Shown here piece by piece: positions 18,657-27,300 of a stretch of DNA of 64,000 nucleotides. Source of the DNA: CAWHXG01 sp963833235 (lineage in GTDB: Bacteria > Pseudomonadota > Alphaproteobacteria > Rhodobacterales > Rhodobacteraceae); assembly GCA_963833235.1 (NCBI GenBank), contig CAWHXG010000001.1, positions 1,178,001-1,242,000 on the forward strand. Direction: 5' to 3'. The notes beneath the pieces were generated by a model. The model saw only the letters and a list, made by a program, of their open reading frames with translations. It made no database searches and was not told the origin of the DNA. Position 1 is the stretch's first letter; every line of letters begins with the position of its first letter. A program made the translations under genes and the position numbers.

Positions 18657-19184
18657 TCAGGCGGCGTCCAGCGCGATCGAAAAGCTCAGCCGGTTCCAGC
18701 CGTCGTTGCGCCGATATTCCAGATCTCTCACGAGCTGCCGGATGAGGAACCATCCGAACCCGCCCTCCGGCATTTCCGCAAGATCGACATCGACATCGAC
18801 TGCTGCGCCTTTCGGCATCAATCCATCGGGCATTGGCCCGCCATTGTCGCATACGGCGAGATCGAGCCTGCCCTCCCGCAGGGCATAGGCCACCGCGATC
18901 CGCCCACCCTCTGACCGGCAGGCATGCTCCACCGAATTGTTCATGACCTCGCCCAGGACGATCAGCACCGTTCCACGAGTATCGTCCTGCACCTTCGCCT
19001 GACGCAGCATCTGCTCGAGCCGCGCGAGCCCGTGGCGAACGCCCTCCGGGCTAGCCTGGATCCAGGTTGTGAACACCGGCGCCTCGGGGCACGTCCGATC
19101 CGCGTTCAGAACTCCCGGATCGAGGATGGGAGGCGCTTCAGGCGACATCGGCCGCGCGGCCGAGGGCGGCATCGCGGTCGCCAT
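18657..19184 (-). CDS. RsbW-like ATP-binding anti-sigma/serine kinase protein
   Basis: This HATPase_c protein of up to 175 residues has the GHKL N-box VLIVLGEVMNNSVEHAC, the G1 box LDLAVCDNGGPMPDG and the G2-like GGFGWFLIRQLVRDLEY. These features fit RsbW/SpoIIAB-type switch kinases that bind a sigma factor and phosphorylate an anti-anti-sigma protein. Two starts are possible: ATG 19184, overlapping the upstream gene by 47 bp, or ATG 19148, overlapping by 11 bp; the shorter one is likelier. Its partner STAS protein is directly upstream in the same operon. Confidence 0.87.
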   Translation of the reverse strand: MATAMPPSAARPMSPEAPPILDPGVLNADRTCPEAPVFTTWIQASPEGVRHGLARLEQMLRQAKVQDDTRGTVLIVLGEVMNNSVEHACRSEGGRIAVAYALREGRLDLAVCDNGGPMPDGLMPKGAAVDVDVDLAEMPEGGFGWFLIRQLVRDLEYRRNDGWNRLSFSIALDAA

Positions 19185-19512
19185 GGATCGCGAAGACCGT
19201 ATCCATTCGCGTCAGATGGAAAACCTTAAGCACGTTCGGTCGCAGGTTCGCCAGGTCGAGCTTCTGGTGTTTGCCGAGCTGCTTCATGGCCGCAACGATG
19301 GCGCCAAGGCCGCTGCTGTCGATAAAATCGACCGCGCCGAGATCGAGAACGACCCGCCCACAGGAAGTGTCCGTAAGGCTGCGCATGGCGTCCTTGAACT
19401 GGATCGCCGCCGCGGCATCGATCCGCGGTTCGTTTGCCGTGATGACGAGGGTGTCGTCCACCGTCTCCGAGGCGAGGTCCATAATGCCGCTCCGCATAGG
19501 TTGCTTTGACAT
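19138..19512 (-). CDS. STAS-domain anti-anti-sigma factor
   Basis: This 124-residue protein contains one STAS domain. The phosphorylatable serine is in AVDFIDSSGLGAIVAAM, the classic SpoIIAA/RsbV site. When unphosphorylated it would bind the RsbW-like kinase encoded downstream and release its target sigma factor. The start ATG at 19512 gives MSKQPMRSGIMDLASE; an internal ATG at codon 11 is an alternative. No sigma factor or PP2C phosphatase gene is adjacent, so the rest of the switch lies elsewhere. Confidence 0.88.
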   Translation of the reverse strand: MSKQPMRSGIMDLASETVDDTLVITANEPRIDAAAAIQFKDAMRSLTDTSCGRVVLDLGAVDFIDSSGLGAIVAAMKQLGKHQKLDLANLRPNVLKVFHLTRMDTVFAIHGDRDAALGRAADVA

Positions 19513-19569
19513 TGCTATCGCTGGAGTCTTACGAATTGGTATCCACTTTGGCAGGAACGGGGCCGCCAC

Positions 19570-20748
19570 ATGACGGATGTGATGATCTGCGGGGCGCAGC
19601 GAACCCCGATGGGCGGCCTGCAGGGGGCTCTTGCCGGTTCGGCCGCGCCGGCGCTTGGCGGCGTTGCGATCGGCGCCGCGCTGGCCGAAGCCGGCGCGCG
19701 GACCGATGCGGTAGAGGGTGTTGTCATGGGCTGCGTTCTGCCCGCGGGCCTTGGGCAGGCACCGGCCCGGCAGGCCGGGTTCGCGGCGGGGCTGGGCGAG
19801 GGCGTGCCGGCGCTGACCATCAACAAGATGTGCGGCTCGGGGATGGCCGCCGCGATGCAGGCGGCCGACGCGATCGCCGCAGGCCATGCGGGCCTGATGA
19901 TCGCCGGCGGGATGGAGAGCATGACGAACGCGCCCTACCTGCTGCCCAAGATGCGCGGCGGCGCGCGGCTGGGCCATGGGCGGGTGATGGACAGCATGTT
20001 CCTCGACGGGCTGGAGGATGCCTACGAGCCCGGGCGGCTGATGGGCACCTATGCCGAGGATTGCGCCGAGGCGTATCAGTTCACCCGCGAAGACCAGGAT
20101 GCCTATGCGCTGACCTCGCTGGAACGGGCGGTTGCGGCGCAGCGTGATGGCGGCTTCGCGGCGGAGATCGCGGAGGTCGCGGTGCCGGGCCGCAAGGGCG
20201 CGACCGTGGTCGCGGAAGACGAGCAGCCGGGGCAGGCGCGTCCCGAGAAGATCCCGCAGCTGAAGGCGGCCTTCCGGGAGGGCGGAACGGTGACGGCCGC
20301 CAACGCCTCCTCGATCTCGGACGGAGCGGCGGCGCTGGTGCTCGCGAGCCCGGTGGCCGCCGAGGCGCAGGGGCTGCGGGTGCGGGCGCGGCTGGTCGGG
20401 CAGTCCAGCCATGCGCAGGCCCCGGGGCTCTTCACCACCGCCCCCGTCCCCGCAGCGCGCAAGCTGCTCGACAAGCTCGGCTGGTCGGCCGCCGATGTCG
20501 ACCTGTGGGAGATCAACGAGGCTTTCGCCGTGGTACCGATGGCCTTCATGCGGGAACTCGGCCTGCCGCACGACGTGGTCAACGTCAACGGTGGCGCCTG
20601 CGCGCTCGGCCATCCAATCGGGGCATCGGGCGCCCGCATCGTGGTGACACTGCTGCACGCGCTGGAAGCCCGCGGCCTGCGGCGGGGCGTGGCGGCGATC
20701 TGCATCGGCGGGGGCGAGGCGACCGCAGTGGCGGTGGAACTGTCGTGA
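19570..20748 (+). CDS. Thiolase family protein (acetyl-CoA acetyltransferase)
   Basis: The 392-residue enzyme has all thiolase catalytic residues at standard positions: Cys88 in KMCGSGM, His348 in GGACALGHPIGASG and Cys378 in AICIGGGEA, with NEAF near residue 318. It catalyses reversible joining or splitting of acyl-CoA units, for example acetoacetyl-CoA formation. Whether it serves polyhydroxybutyrate synthesis, ketone use or beta-oxidation cannot be told. Its stop overlaps the GTG start of msrC in a GTGA arrangement. Confidence 0.92.
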   Translation: MTDVMICGAQRTPMGGLQGALAGSAAPALGGVAIGAALAEAGARTDAVEGVVMGCVLPAGLGQAPARQAGFAAGLGEGVPALTINKMCGSGMAAAMQAADAIAAGHAGLMIAGGMESMTNAPYLLPKMRGGARLGHGRVMDSMFLDGLEDAYEPGRLMGTYAEDCAEAYQFTREDQDAYALTSLERAVAAQRDGGFAAEIAEVAVPGRKGATVVAEDEQPGQARPEKIPQLKAAFREGGTVTAANASSISDGAAALVLASPVAAEAQGLRVRARLVGQSSHAQAPGLFTTAPVPAARKLLDKLGWSAADVDLWEINEAFAVVPMAFMRELGLPHDVVNVNGGACALGHPIGASGARIVVTLLHALEARGLRRGVAAICIGGGEATAVAVELS

Positions 20749-21197
20749 GCCTCGACTATCCCGCCCTGACCGCCCGCGTCATGGCCCTGACGGAGGGCGA
20801 GGCGGACGACGTGGCGCTGATGACGACGCTGGCCTGCGAGCTGCACCATTCCGACGAACGGTTCGACTGGACGGGCTTCTACCGGGTCACCGGGCCTGAA
20901 ATGTTGAAGATCGGGCCCTACCAAGGCGGGCATGGTTGCCTGACGATCCCGTTCGGGCGCGGCGTTTGTGGCGCGGCGGCGCGGGAGCGGAAAATACAGC
21001 TGGTGCCTGACGTGAAGGACTTTCCGGGCCATATCGCCTGCGCGGCGACCACCCGATCCGAGATTGTGCTGCCGGTGATCCGACGCGGCACGCTGATCGC
21101 GGTGCTCGACATCGACAGCGACCGGCCAGCGGCCTTCGATGCAGCCGATGCCGAGGGACTGGCGGCCCTGCTGGCCGGAGTGTTCGACCCTGAGTGA
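20745..21197 (+). CDS. msrC: Free methionine-(R)-sulfoxide reductase (GAF domain)
   Basis: The 150-residue GAF protein keeps all three cysteines of the fRMsr family: Cys65, Cys75 (GRGVCG) and Cys99 (GHIAC). Their spacing of 10 and 24 residues equals that in E. coli MsrC as I recall it. The ending ATTRSEIVLPVIRRG and AVLDIDSDRPAAFD complete the fold. The enzyme reduces free, not protein-bound, methionine-R-sulfoxide in the cytoplasm. It starts with GTG overlapping the thiolase stop and overlaps the following RluA frame. Confidence 0.9.
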   Translation: MSLDYPALTARVMALTEGEADDVALMTTLACELHHSDERFDWTGFYRVTGPEMLKIGPYQGGHGCLTIPFGRGVCGAAARERKIQLVPDVKDFPGHIACAATTRSEIVLPVIRRGTLIAVLDIDSDRPAAFDAADAEGLAALLAGVFDPE

Positions 21198-21936
21198 ACT
21201 TCCCCGCGCAGACACCGGCCCAGACACCGGCCCAGACACTGGCCCAGACACTGGCCCAGACACTGGCCCAACCGGAGGCGCCGACCTCGGCCCCGGCGCC
21301 TACGATCCCCCCGACACGCCGCTCGACGTCCTGCACGACGATCACCAGCTTCTCGCAGTCGCGAAGCCGGCGGGGCTGCTTTCGGTGCCGGGCAAGGGGC
21401 CGGGGCTGACCGATTGCCTGCTGACCCGGGTTCAGGCGGTCTGGCCCCAGGCGCTGCTGGTCCACCGGCTCGACAGGGACACATCGGGCGTCATCGTCTT
21501 CGCGCTGACCCCCCATGCGCAGCGCCATCTGGGGCTGCAGTTCGAGAAGCGGCATACGAAGAAGACCTATGTGGCCCGGGTCTGGGGGGCGGTCGCGGAG
21601 CGGACGGGGCGGGTGGACCTGCCCATCGCGGCGGACTGGCCGAACCGCCCGCGCCAGCGGGTGGACCACGAGACCGGGCGCGCCGCACAGACCGACTGGC
21701 GCGTGCTGCGGCGGGGCGAGACCGAAACGCGGATGCGGCTGATGCCGGTGACGGGGCGGAGCCACCAGCTGCGGGTGCACATGCTGGCGATCGGCCATCC
21801 GATCCTGGGCGACCCGTTCTACGCGACTGGCCCGGCCAGAGAGGCCCCGCGGCTGATGCTGCATGCGCAGGAACTGCGCGTGCGCCATCCCGATGGCGGC
21901 CGGGGCATGGCGTTCAAGGCAGCCGTGCCGTTCTGA
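21139..21936 (+). CDS. RluA-family pseudouridine synthase with a repeat-encoded N-terminus
   Basis: The protein has HRLDRDTSGVIVFALTPHAQ, with the catalytic Asp of HRLDxxTSG, and the later MPVTGRSHQLRVHMLAIGHP, both diagnostic for RluA enzymes that isomerise uridines in rRNA or tRNA. No S4 domain is visible. The only in-frame ATG codons upstream of the core are at 21139 and 21148, inside the end of msrC, so the start is uncertain and a non-standard start after the msrC stop is possible. Residues before the core include five GPDT-like repeats encoded by a 12-bp tandem repeat. Confidence 0.88.
   Translation: MQPMPRDWRPCWPECSTLSELPRADTGPDTGPDTGPDTGPDTGPTGGADLGPGAYDPPDTPLDVLHDDHQLLAVAKPAGLLSVPGKGPGLTDCLLTRVQAVWPQALLVHRLDRDTSGVIVFALTPHAQRHLGLQFEKRHTKKTYVARVWGAVAERTGRVDLPIAADWPNRPRQRVDHETGRAAQTDWRVLRRGETETRMRLMPVTGRSHQLRVHMLAIGHPILGDPFYATGPAREAPRLMLHAQELRVRHPDGGRGMAFKAAVPF
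21209..21268 (+). repeat. 12-bp tandem repeat, five copies
   Basis: Five consecutive copies of cagacaccggcc or cagacactggcc occupy these 60 bp; copies 3-5 share a C-to-T change. The array lies just after the msrC stop, within the N-terminal coding part of the RluA-family gene. Because the unit is a multiple of three, copy-number change would alter the number of GPDT units without breaking the frame. Confidence 0.9.
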
Positions 21937-22043
21937 GACCACGGGCAACGCCGATGCTGGGGCATCTCCCCACATCCCATGGCCTCGCACGTCAGGGGTA
22001 AGCCCGTCATCCACAAGCCCGGTGGCGGAGAGAACGATGGGAG

Positions 22044-22066
22044 ATCCTCGGGTCGAGCCGGAGGAT
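22044..22066. repeat. Short palindromic intergenic element
   Basis: The imperfect palindrome atcctcgggtcgagccggaggat (arms ATCCTC and GAGGAT with a partly paired core) lies between the convergent RluA-family and FAD-oxidase genes. It resembles small palindromes often repeated between genes in alphaproteobacteria, and it could act as a bidirectional terminator hairpin. There is no T-tract, and only one copy was noticed here. Confidence 0.45.
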
Positions 22067-22107
22067 GAAGGCCCTTTACCGGCGGAGCCGACGAAGCGAT
22101 ACCTGTT

Positions 22108-23532
22108 CTACAGCGTCCCGCCCGGCTCAAGGGCGAAGATCTTGCCCGGATTGAGGATGTTCAGCGGGTCCACCCCACGTTTCACCGCCCGCATCATCTC
22201 CAAGGCTCCCGGGCCAAGCTCACGCTCCAGATACTGCGCCTTGCCCTGGCCGATCCCATGCTCGCCGGTGCACGTCCCGTCGCAGGAGATGGCCAGATCG
22301 TTCAGCCAGCCCACATAGGCTTTCGCGCGCGCCATCTCGGTCGCGCTCGCCCGGTCGACGAGCAGCAGCACGTGGAAGTTGCCGTCGCCCACATGCCCCA
22401 GCACCGGCGCCATGAAGCCCATCTCCGCGGCCTTGCGCTGTGCCTGCCGCACGCAATCCGCCAGCGCCGAGACAGGCACGCAGACGTCGGTGCTCAGCCC
22501 CTCCGCCTCGGGGCGCAGCGCGAGCCCCGCCCAGTAGAAGTCGTGCCGCGCCTGCCAGAGCCGGGTGCGTGCCTCCGGGGTGGTCGCCTCCTGAAAAGCG
22601 CCGCCGCCATTGCCCCCCGCCAGCTCGCGGAAGGTGGCGACCTGCTCGGCCACCCCGGCTTCGGTGCCGTGGAACTCCAGCAGCAGAAGCGGCGCCTCCG
22701 GCAGCGACATCCTGGAATAGACGTTGATCGCCGCAACGGACTGCGCGTCGAGCAGCTCCATCCGCGCCATGGGCAGGCCCACCTGGATCGCCGCGATGGC
22801 CGTGTCGCAGGCGGCGCCCACATCTGCAAAGGTGCAGGAGGCCGCCATGACGTGCTCTGGGATGCCGTGCAGGCGCAGCGTCAGCTCCGTGATGATCCCC
22901 AGCGTGCCTTCCGCGCCCACGATCAGCCGCGTCAGGTCGTAGCCAGCCGAGGTCTTGCGCGCCCGCTGTGCGGTGGTGACCACCTCGCCCGAAGGCAGCA
23001 CCGCCTTCAGCGCCAGCACTGCGTCCTTCATCGTGCCGTAGCGCACCGCATTGGTACCCGAGGCCCGGGTCGCCGCCATCCCGCCGATAGACGCGTCGGC
23101 GCCCGGATCGACCGGAAAGAACAGCCCCGTGGCGCGCAGCTCGGTGTTCAGCCCCTTCCGGGTGATCCCGGGTTCGATCACGCAATCCATGTCTTCGGGA
23201 TGGATCGCCAAGACCTGGTTCATCTTGCTGAAATCGAGGCAGATCCCGCCCATGGGCGCATTCACCTGACCCTCCAGCGAGGTGCCGGTGCCGAACGGCA
23301 CGATGGGCACGCGATGCTCGGCGCAGATCCGCACGATCTGCTGCACCTCCTGCGTGCTCTCGGGCAAGATCACCGCGTCGGGCGCCTGGCAGGGGATCCA
23401 CGTGGTCGTGTGGCCATGCTGATCGCGCAGGGTTTGCCCCACTTCCACCCGCCTCCCGAACCGCTCCGTAAGGGTGGCGATGGCGGCCGCGATGCCGGTG
23501 GCGTTCCGGCCGGGTCTGGGCATCTCGTTCAT
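22108..23532 (-). CDS. FAD-binding oxidase, D-lactate/glycolate dehydrogenase family
   Basis: The 474-residue flavoprotein has the PCMH-type FAD-binding domain (VPIVPFGTGTSLEGQV and PGADASIGGMAATRASGTNA) and a C-terminal oxidase domain with GHVGDGNFHVLLLV and CTGEHGIGQGK. This is the GlcD/Dld group, which oxidises 2-hydroxy acids and passes electrons to quinone or cytochrome c. No glcE or glcF partners are adjacent, so a stand-alone cytochrome-type D-lactate dehydrogenase is favoured. It ends near the palindromic element and is divergent from the small gene at 23637. Confidence 0.87.
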   Translation of the reverse strand: MNEMPRPGRNATGIAAAIATLTERFGRRVEVGQTLRDQHGHTTTWIPCQAPDAVILPESTQEVQQIVRICAEHRVPIVPFGTGTSLEGQVNAPMGGICLDFSKMNQVLAIHPEDMDCVIEPGITRKGLNTELRATGLFFPVDPGADASIGGMAATRASGTNAVRYGTMKDAVLALKAVLPSGEVVTTAQRARKTSAGYDLTRLIVGAEGTLGIITELTLRLHGIPEHVMAASCTFADVGAACDTAIAAIQVGLPMARMELLDAQSVAAINVYSRMSLPEAPLLLLEFHGTEAGVAEQVATFRELAGGNGGGAFQEATTPEARTRLWQARHDFYWAGLALRPEAEGLSTDVCVPVSALADCVRQAQRKAAEMGFMAPVLGHVGDGNFHVLLLVDRASATEMARAKAYVGWLNDLAISCDGTCTGEHGIGQGKAQYLERELGPGALEMMRAVKRGVDPLNILNPGKIFALEPGGTL

Positions 23533-23636
23533 GGGGCACCTCCGTGGCGGGCAAGGTATCAGGGGTGGCGGGGGCCGGAAAGCGGTGGCATGGCCCGGCG
23601 CGCCCGGCCTAGATTGGCCCCGAAGGGGAGGGCGCC

Positions 23637-23930
23637 ATGGCCGAAGATACTCCGAACCGCAAGCAGCGACGCGCCGCCGAAGCCGAGGGCGCGATGACCG
23701 ATGCGCGTTTCCTGAAGCTGGCAGACAGGTTCATCGACGTCGCCAACCGCCAGAACCGCGAGGTGCCGGCGACCGACCTGCACATGGCGTTCCTCTATGC
23801 CTCGGCGCGCTACTCGGCGCATGTAGGCAAGAACGTGGTGGGCGTGGACGCCCACGAACCCTTCGTAGAAAAGATGACCAAGGCCTATGCGGAGATGCTG
23901 CGCAACCACCTGGCCGATCCCGGGCTCTAG
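23637..23930 (+). CDS. Small conserved protein (probably DUF5076)
   Basis: This 97-residue soluble protein begins with the basic stretch NRKQRRAAEAEG. It continues with DRFIDVANRQNREVPATDLH and MAFLYASARYSAHVGKNVVG. It resembles the uncharacterised DUF5076 group of Rhodobacterales; the number is from memory and tentative. It is convergent with the DUF3306 gene, with only a one-base gap. Confidence 0.7.
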   Translation: MAEDTPNRKQRRAAEAEGAMTDARFLKLADRFIDVANRQNREVPATDLHMAFLYASARYSAHVGKNVVGVDAHEPFVEKMTKAYAEMLRNHLADPGL

Positions 23931-23931
23931 C

Positions 23932-24552
23932 CTAGGCGCGGCCGAGCGACAGCCTGTGCCGGAGCGAGAGTTGCGGCGGATCGAGCGGTGGGGTGTTAGG
24001 CACGTCGCCCGGCAGATCCTCGGGCGGCCCGGGCGGGATCTCCGGCGGCACATCAGCGGGCGGCGGATCGGGGGGCAGGTCCGGCTCCGGGGCCGGCTCC
24101 TCGATCGGCGGGCCTCCCGGAGGCAGCCCGCCTGGCGGATCGCCGGGAGTGTCGCCGGGAGGTCGTGCGCCTTCGGCCTCGGCGCTGAGGGCCTTCGCAT
24201 AGCCACGCCCCGCCACCCAGGCCGACTTCAGGGCCGGCATGAGCAGCTCCTTGCGGCCGTAATCTTCGCCATAATCCACCATGCCGTCGAGGTTGGCATA
24301 GAGCGGGTCGGACCGCCAGAGGGCTGCCATCGCGCGCTGGCGCAGCAACACTGGCACGCCCTTCTTCAGGAAGGTCGAAAGATCGCTGTGCCGGTCGAGC
24401 GCGTCGAGGTCCACCGCCTCTGCCGCGGCGCGGTTGGCCGCCAGCTCCGCGGCGTCCGGCTCGGCGGCGGCGTCCGGTTCCGGCGCAGGCTCCACCGCAC
24501 GCTTGCGGCGCGACCAGCGGCTGAGGAACGCGCCCTCCTCCCCGCCGGTCAC
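23932..24552 (-). CDS. DUF3306 domain-containing protein
   Basis: The 206-residue protein starts at GTG 24552, overlapping the DUF3305 stop in a GTGA arrangement. Its core is EGAFLSRWSRRKRAV near the N-terminus and HSDLSTFLKKGVPVLLRQRA to NLDGMVDYGEDY. A long Pro/Gly/Glu-rich low-complexity tail follows from about residue 120. DUF3306 is found almost only in formate dehydrogenase loci; the function is unknown. The pairing with DUF3305 and the polyferredoxin is the conserved arrangement. Confidence 0.85.
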   Translation of the reverse strand: MTGGEEGAFLSRWSRRKRAVEPAPEPDAAAEPDAAELAANRAAAEAVDLDALDRHSDLSTFLKKGVPVLLRQRAMAALWRSDPLYANLDGMVDYGEDYGRKELLMPALKSAWVAGRGYAKALSAEAEGARPPGDTPGDPPGGLPPGGPPIEEPAPEPDLPPDPPPADVPPEIPPGPPEDLPGDVPNTPPLDPPQLSLRHRLSLGRA

Positions 24553-25082
24553 TGGCGCGTCAATGGTGTGAACACCGCCGCCTTCCCGAACTTCTGTTCC
24601 TCCACGTCCATCCGCACCCGCTTTCGCTTGTGAAACGGCTCCTCCACGTGATGCGCCTCGACGAAGGCCTGCACGAAGGCCGCCACGGGCTCCGGCATCG
24701 CGACCTTCTCGATCAGCGTATCGTCGGTGTCGCCGTAATCCTGTGCCTCGAAGGGTGATGCGGTGACGAGGTGCGGCTGCCAGGGCCACGCGCCCTCGGA
24801 TTGCCTGAGCGTGACGTAGAGCACCGGCCGCGCCTGCATCAGCCCCTCGCGGTAGGCGGGCGTGTCCTTGCGATGAAGCGAAAGGGTCCGGCTGCCGGCG
24901 TGGTAGCGCGTGAAACCCGGGCCTTCGGCCAGAACCGTCCACGGCGCGATGCCCCCGGCCGGGGCGAGATATGCGGCGACCGGCTGCCAGACGGGGCTGC
25001 CCCAGGGATGCCGCGACGGGCGCCGCTCCACGACGATGCCGAGCGGCAGGAAGGCTTCGCGCTGCTGTGCGGGTGAGCTCAT
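24549..25082 (-). CDS. DUF3305 domain-containing protein
   Basis: This 177-residue soluble protein (MSSPAQQREAFLPLGIVVER) contains family stretches RHPWGSPVWQPVAAYLAPAG and RPVLYVTLRQSEGAWPWQPH. DUF3305 is a formate-dehydrogenase-associated family without assigned function. It is translationally coupled to DUF3306 and divergent from the polyferredoxin gene across about 119 bp, which must hold both promoters. The start ATG at 25082 is the only one that keeps that gap free. Confidence 0.85.
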   Translation of the reverse strand: MSSPAQQREAFLPLGIVVERRPSRHPWGSPVWQPVAAYLAPAGGIAPWTVLAEGPGFTRYHAGSRTLSLHRKDTPAYREGLMQARPVLYVTLRQSEGAWPWQPHLVTASPFEAQDYGDTDDTLIEKVAMPEPVAAFVQAFVEAHHVEEPFHKRKRVRMDVEEQKFGKAAVFTPLTRQ

Positions 25083-25201
25083 TCCGCCAGTGTGGGCCGA
25101 CCGGGCGCGCGAGGCAAGTTCGGGTTGTGGGGGGCGGGGCGCCAAACTAGGCTGCCGCGACCCCGCGCAGATGGCCGGGGAGCTTTCGGGGAGGCAACGG
25201 C

Positions 25202-27238
25202 ATGGCAGGCGAAGCGACGCGGCCGACCTGCCTGATCTGCGACTGCGGCGGCACGATGCCCGCCCCGGCCCTCTCCGAGGGCTCGGGCGTACCGGCCGCG
25301 CGCCTGCACACCCAACTTTGCCGCGATCAGCTTTCGGCCTTCGAGAAGGCGCTGGCGCAGGGCGAGCCGCTGCTGGTGGCCTGCACACAGGAAGCGCCGC
25401 TCTTCCACGAGGTCGCGACGGAGGCCGGGGCGGGCGACAGGGTGGGTTTCTTCAACATCCGCGAGGCGGCCGGCTGGGCCGTGGAGGCCGATGCCGCGGC
25501 GCCGAAGATCGCGGCCCTGCGCGCCGCGGCGGCGGTGGAGGTCGCTCCTGCGCGTTTGAAAGCCATCGAGTCCGATGGGCTGGCGCTGGTCTACGGCACC
25601 GGCCAGGCGGCGGTGGACGCCGCGCGCCTGCTCTCGGCACGCCTGTCGGTGACCCTGCTGATGCCCGAGGCCGGCGATGCGGCGATGCCGCCCGGCGGCG
25701 ACATCCCCGTCTATCGCGGGCGGGTGGCGACGATGACGGGCGCGTTCGGGGCCTTCGCGCTGACCATCGACGACTACGCGCCGCTTCTGCCCCAAAGTCG
25801 TGCGGCCTTCGCGTTCGAGGCTGCGCGCGACGGTGCGGCGACTTCCTGCGCGGTCGTGGTCGACCTCACCGGCGGACCCCCCCTCGTGCCCGGGCACCTG
25901 CACCGCGACGGCTACCTGCGCGCCGATCCCGGCAACCCCGCGGAAGTCCTGAGGGCGATCCTCGCCGCCGGCGAACTGGTCGGCACGTTCGAAAAGCCGA
26001 TCTACGTCGATTACGATGCGGCGACCTGCGCGCATTCCCGCTCGCGGATCACCGGATGTTCCCGCTGCCTCGATGCCTGCCCGGCCGGTGCCGTCGCGGA
26101 GCTTGGGGACGGGGTGGCCATCGATGCCGGGATCTGCGGCGGCTGCGGATCGTGCGCCTCAGTGTGTCCGACAGGCTCGATCAGCTACCTCTACCCCGAC
26201 CGCGCCGGCTTCGCCGCGAAGGTGCAGGCGATGGCGCATGGCTATGCGTCGGCGGGCGGCACCGCGCCGGTGCTGCTTCTGCACGATGCAGGCCATGGAA
26301 CGCCGCTTATCGCCGCCATGGCGCGGTTCGGGCGCGGGCTGCCGGCGCGTGTGGTCCCGCTGGAGTTGCACGCCGCCACGCTGCCGGGGCACGTGGAGCT
26401 GCTGGGCGCACTGGCGGCGGGGTTCGCCGGCGTCGCGGTGCTGGCCGATCCGCGCCTGGCCGAGGAGCTTCCGCCGCTGCGCACCCAGATGGCGTTGGCG
26501 GAAGGCATCGCCGAAGGCCTGTGCCTCGGTGCAGGGCGCCTGACCCTGCTGGCCGAGGCGGATCCCGATGCGGTCGAGGCCGCCTTGCACGGGGCGGTGC
26601 GGCATGGCCCGCTGCCTGCCCGCCGCTTCGCCGCCACCGGCGGCAAGCGCGACGTCGCCCGCACGGTTCTCTCGGTCCTGCGCCCCGAGGGTGGGCCGGA
26701 CATCTTGCCGGTTCCGCCCGGCGCCCCCTATGGTCGCATCGCCATCGACACAGAGGCCTGCACGCTCTGCATGGCCTGCGTCTCTGCCTGCCCCACGGGC
26801 GCGATGCTCGACACACCCGGCGAGCCGACCCTGCGCTTCACCGAGGCGGCCTGCGTGCAATGCGGCCTCTGCGTCGGCACCTGCCCGGAGAACGCGCTGG
26901 CGCCCGAGCCGCGGCTGAACCTTGCGCCCGCGGCGATGCAGCCGGTGACGCTGCACCACGAAGAGCCGTTCGAATGCATCGAATGCGGCAAACCCTTTGC
27001 CACCCGCGCCACCATCGCCCGGATCAAGGATCAGCTGGCCGGAAAGCACGCGATGTTTGCGTCACCCGAGCGCGCGCGGCTGATCGAGATGTGCGAGGAT
27101 TGCCGCGTCACGACCCAAGCGGCCGGCGGAGACGACCCCTTCGCAACGGGCGCGAGGGCGAGGACCCGCACGACCGACGATTACCTCAAGGCACGCGACG
27201 CGGGGCTGAGCGCCGAGGACTTCCTGATCGAGGATTGA
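25202..27238 (+). CDS. Multi-[4Fe-4S] ferredoxin-like protein of the formate dehydrogenase locus
   Basis: The 678-residue protein has two pairs of ferredoxin motifs: CSRCLDACPAG with CGGCGSCASVCPTG near residue 285, and CTLCMACVSACPTG with CVQCGLCVGTCPE near residue 525. An N-terminal CLICDCGGTM and a C-terminal CIECGKPF...CEDC site add further possible metal ligands. It has no membrane segments and no signal peptide, so it should be cytoplasmic. It probably passes electrons to or from the formate dehydrogenase or helps assemble it; the role is inferred from conserved neighbourhood with DUF3305/DUF3306 and FdhA. Confidence 0.85.
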   Translation: MAGEATRPTCLICDCGGTMPAPALSEGSGVPAARLHTQLCRDQLSAFEKALAQGEPLLVACTQEAPLFHEVATEAGAGDRVGFFNIREAAGWAVEADAAAPKIAALRAAAAVEVAPARLKAIESDGLALVYGTGQAAVDAARLLSARLSVTLLMPEAGDAAMPPGGDIPVYRGRVATMTGAFGAFALTIDDYAPLLPQSRAAFAFEAARDGAATSCAVVVDLTGGPPLVPGHLHRDGYLRADPGNPAEVLRAILAAGELVGTFEKPIYVDYDAATCAHSRSRITGCSRCLDACPAGAVAELGDGVAIDAGICGGCGSCASVCPTGSISYLYPDRAGFAAKVQAMAHGYASAGGTAPVLLLHDAGHGTPLIAAMARFGRGLPARVVPLELHAATLPGHVELLGALAAGFAGVAVLADPRLAEELPPLRTQMALAEGIAEGLCLGAGRLTLLAEADPDAVEAALHGAVRHGPLPARRFAATGGKRDVARTVLSVLRPEGGPDILPVPPGAPYGRIAIDTEACTLCMACVSACPTGAMLDTPGEPTLRFTEAACVQCGLCVGTCPENALAPEPRLNLAPAAMQPVTLHHEEPFECIECGKPFATRATIARIKDQLAGKHAMFASPERARLIEMCEDCRVTTQAAGGDDPFATGARARTRTTDDYLKARDAGLSAEDFLIED

Positions 27239-27279
27239 GCGGCGGCGCGGGGCCTCCGAGCAAGGCCGGGGCGGCTACC

Positions 27280-27300
27280 GAGGCGGGATCCCTCCGCCTC
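27280..27300. terminator. Hairpin between convergent genes
   Basis: The inverted repeat GAGGCGG - loop - CCGCCTC lies 42 bp after the polyferredoxin stop and touches the stop of the convergent small membrane protein. It could terminate both transcripts. There is no T-tract, so it would not be a classic intrinsic terminator. Confidence 0.45.

Noticed and set aside
21209..21268. Tandem repeat considered as a CRISPR array
   Set aside because: The units are 12 bp, contiguous and without spacers, so it is a minisatellite, not CRISPR.
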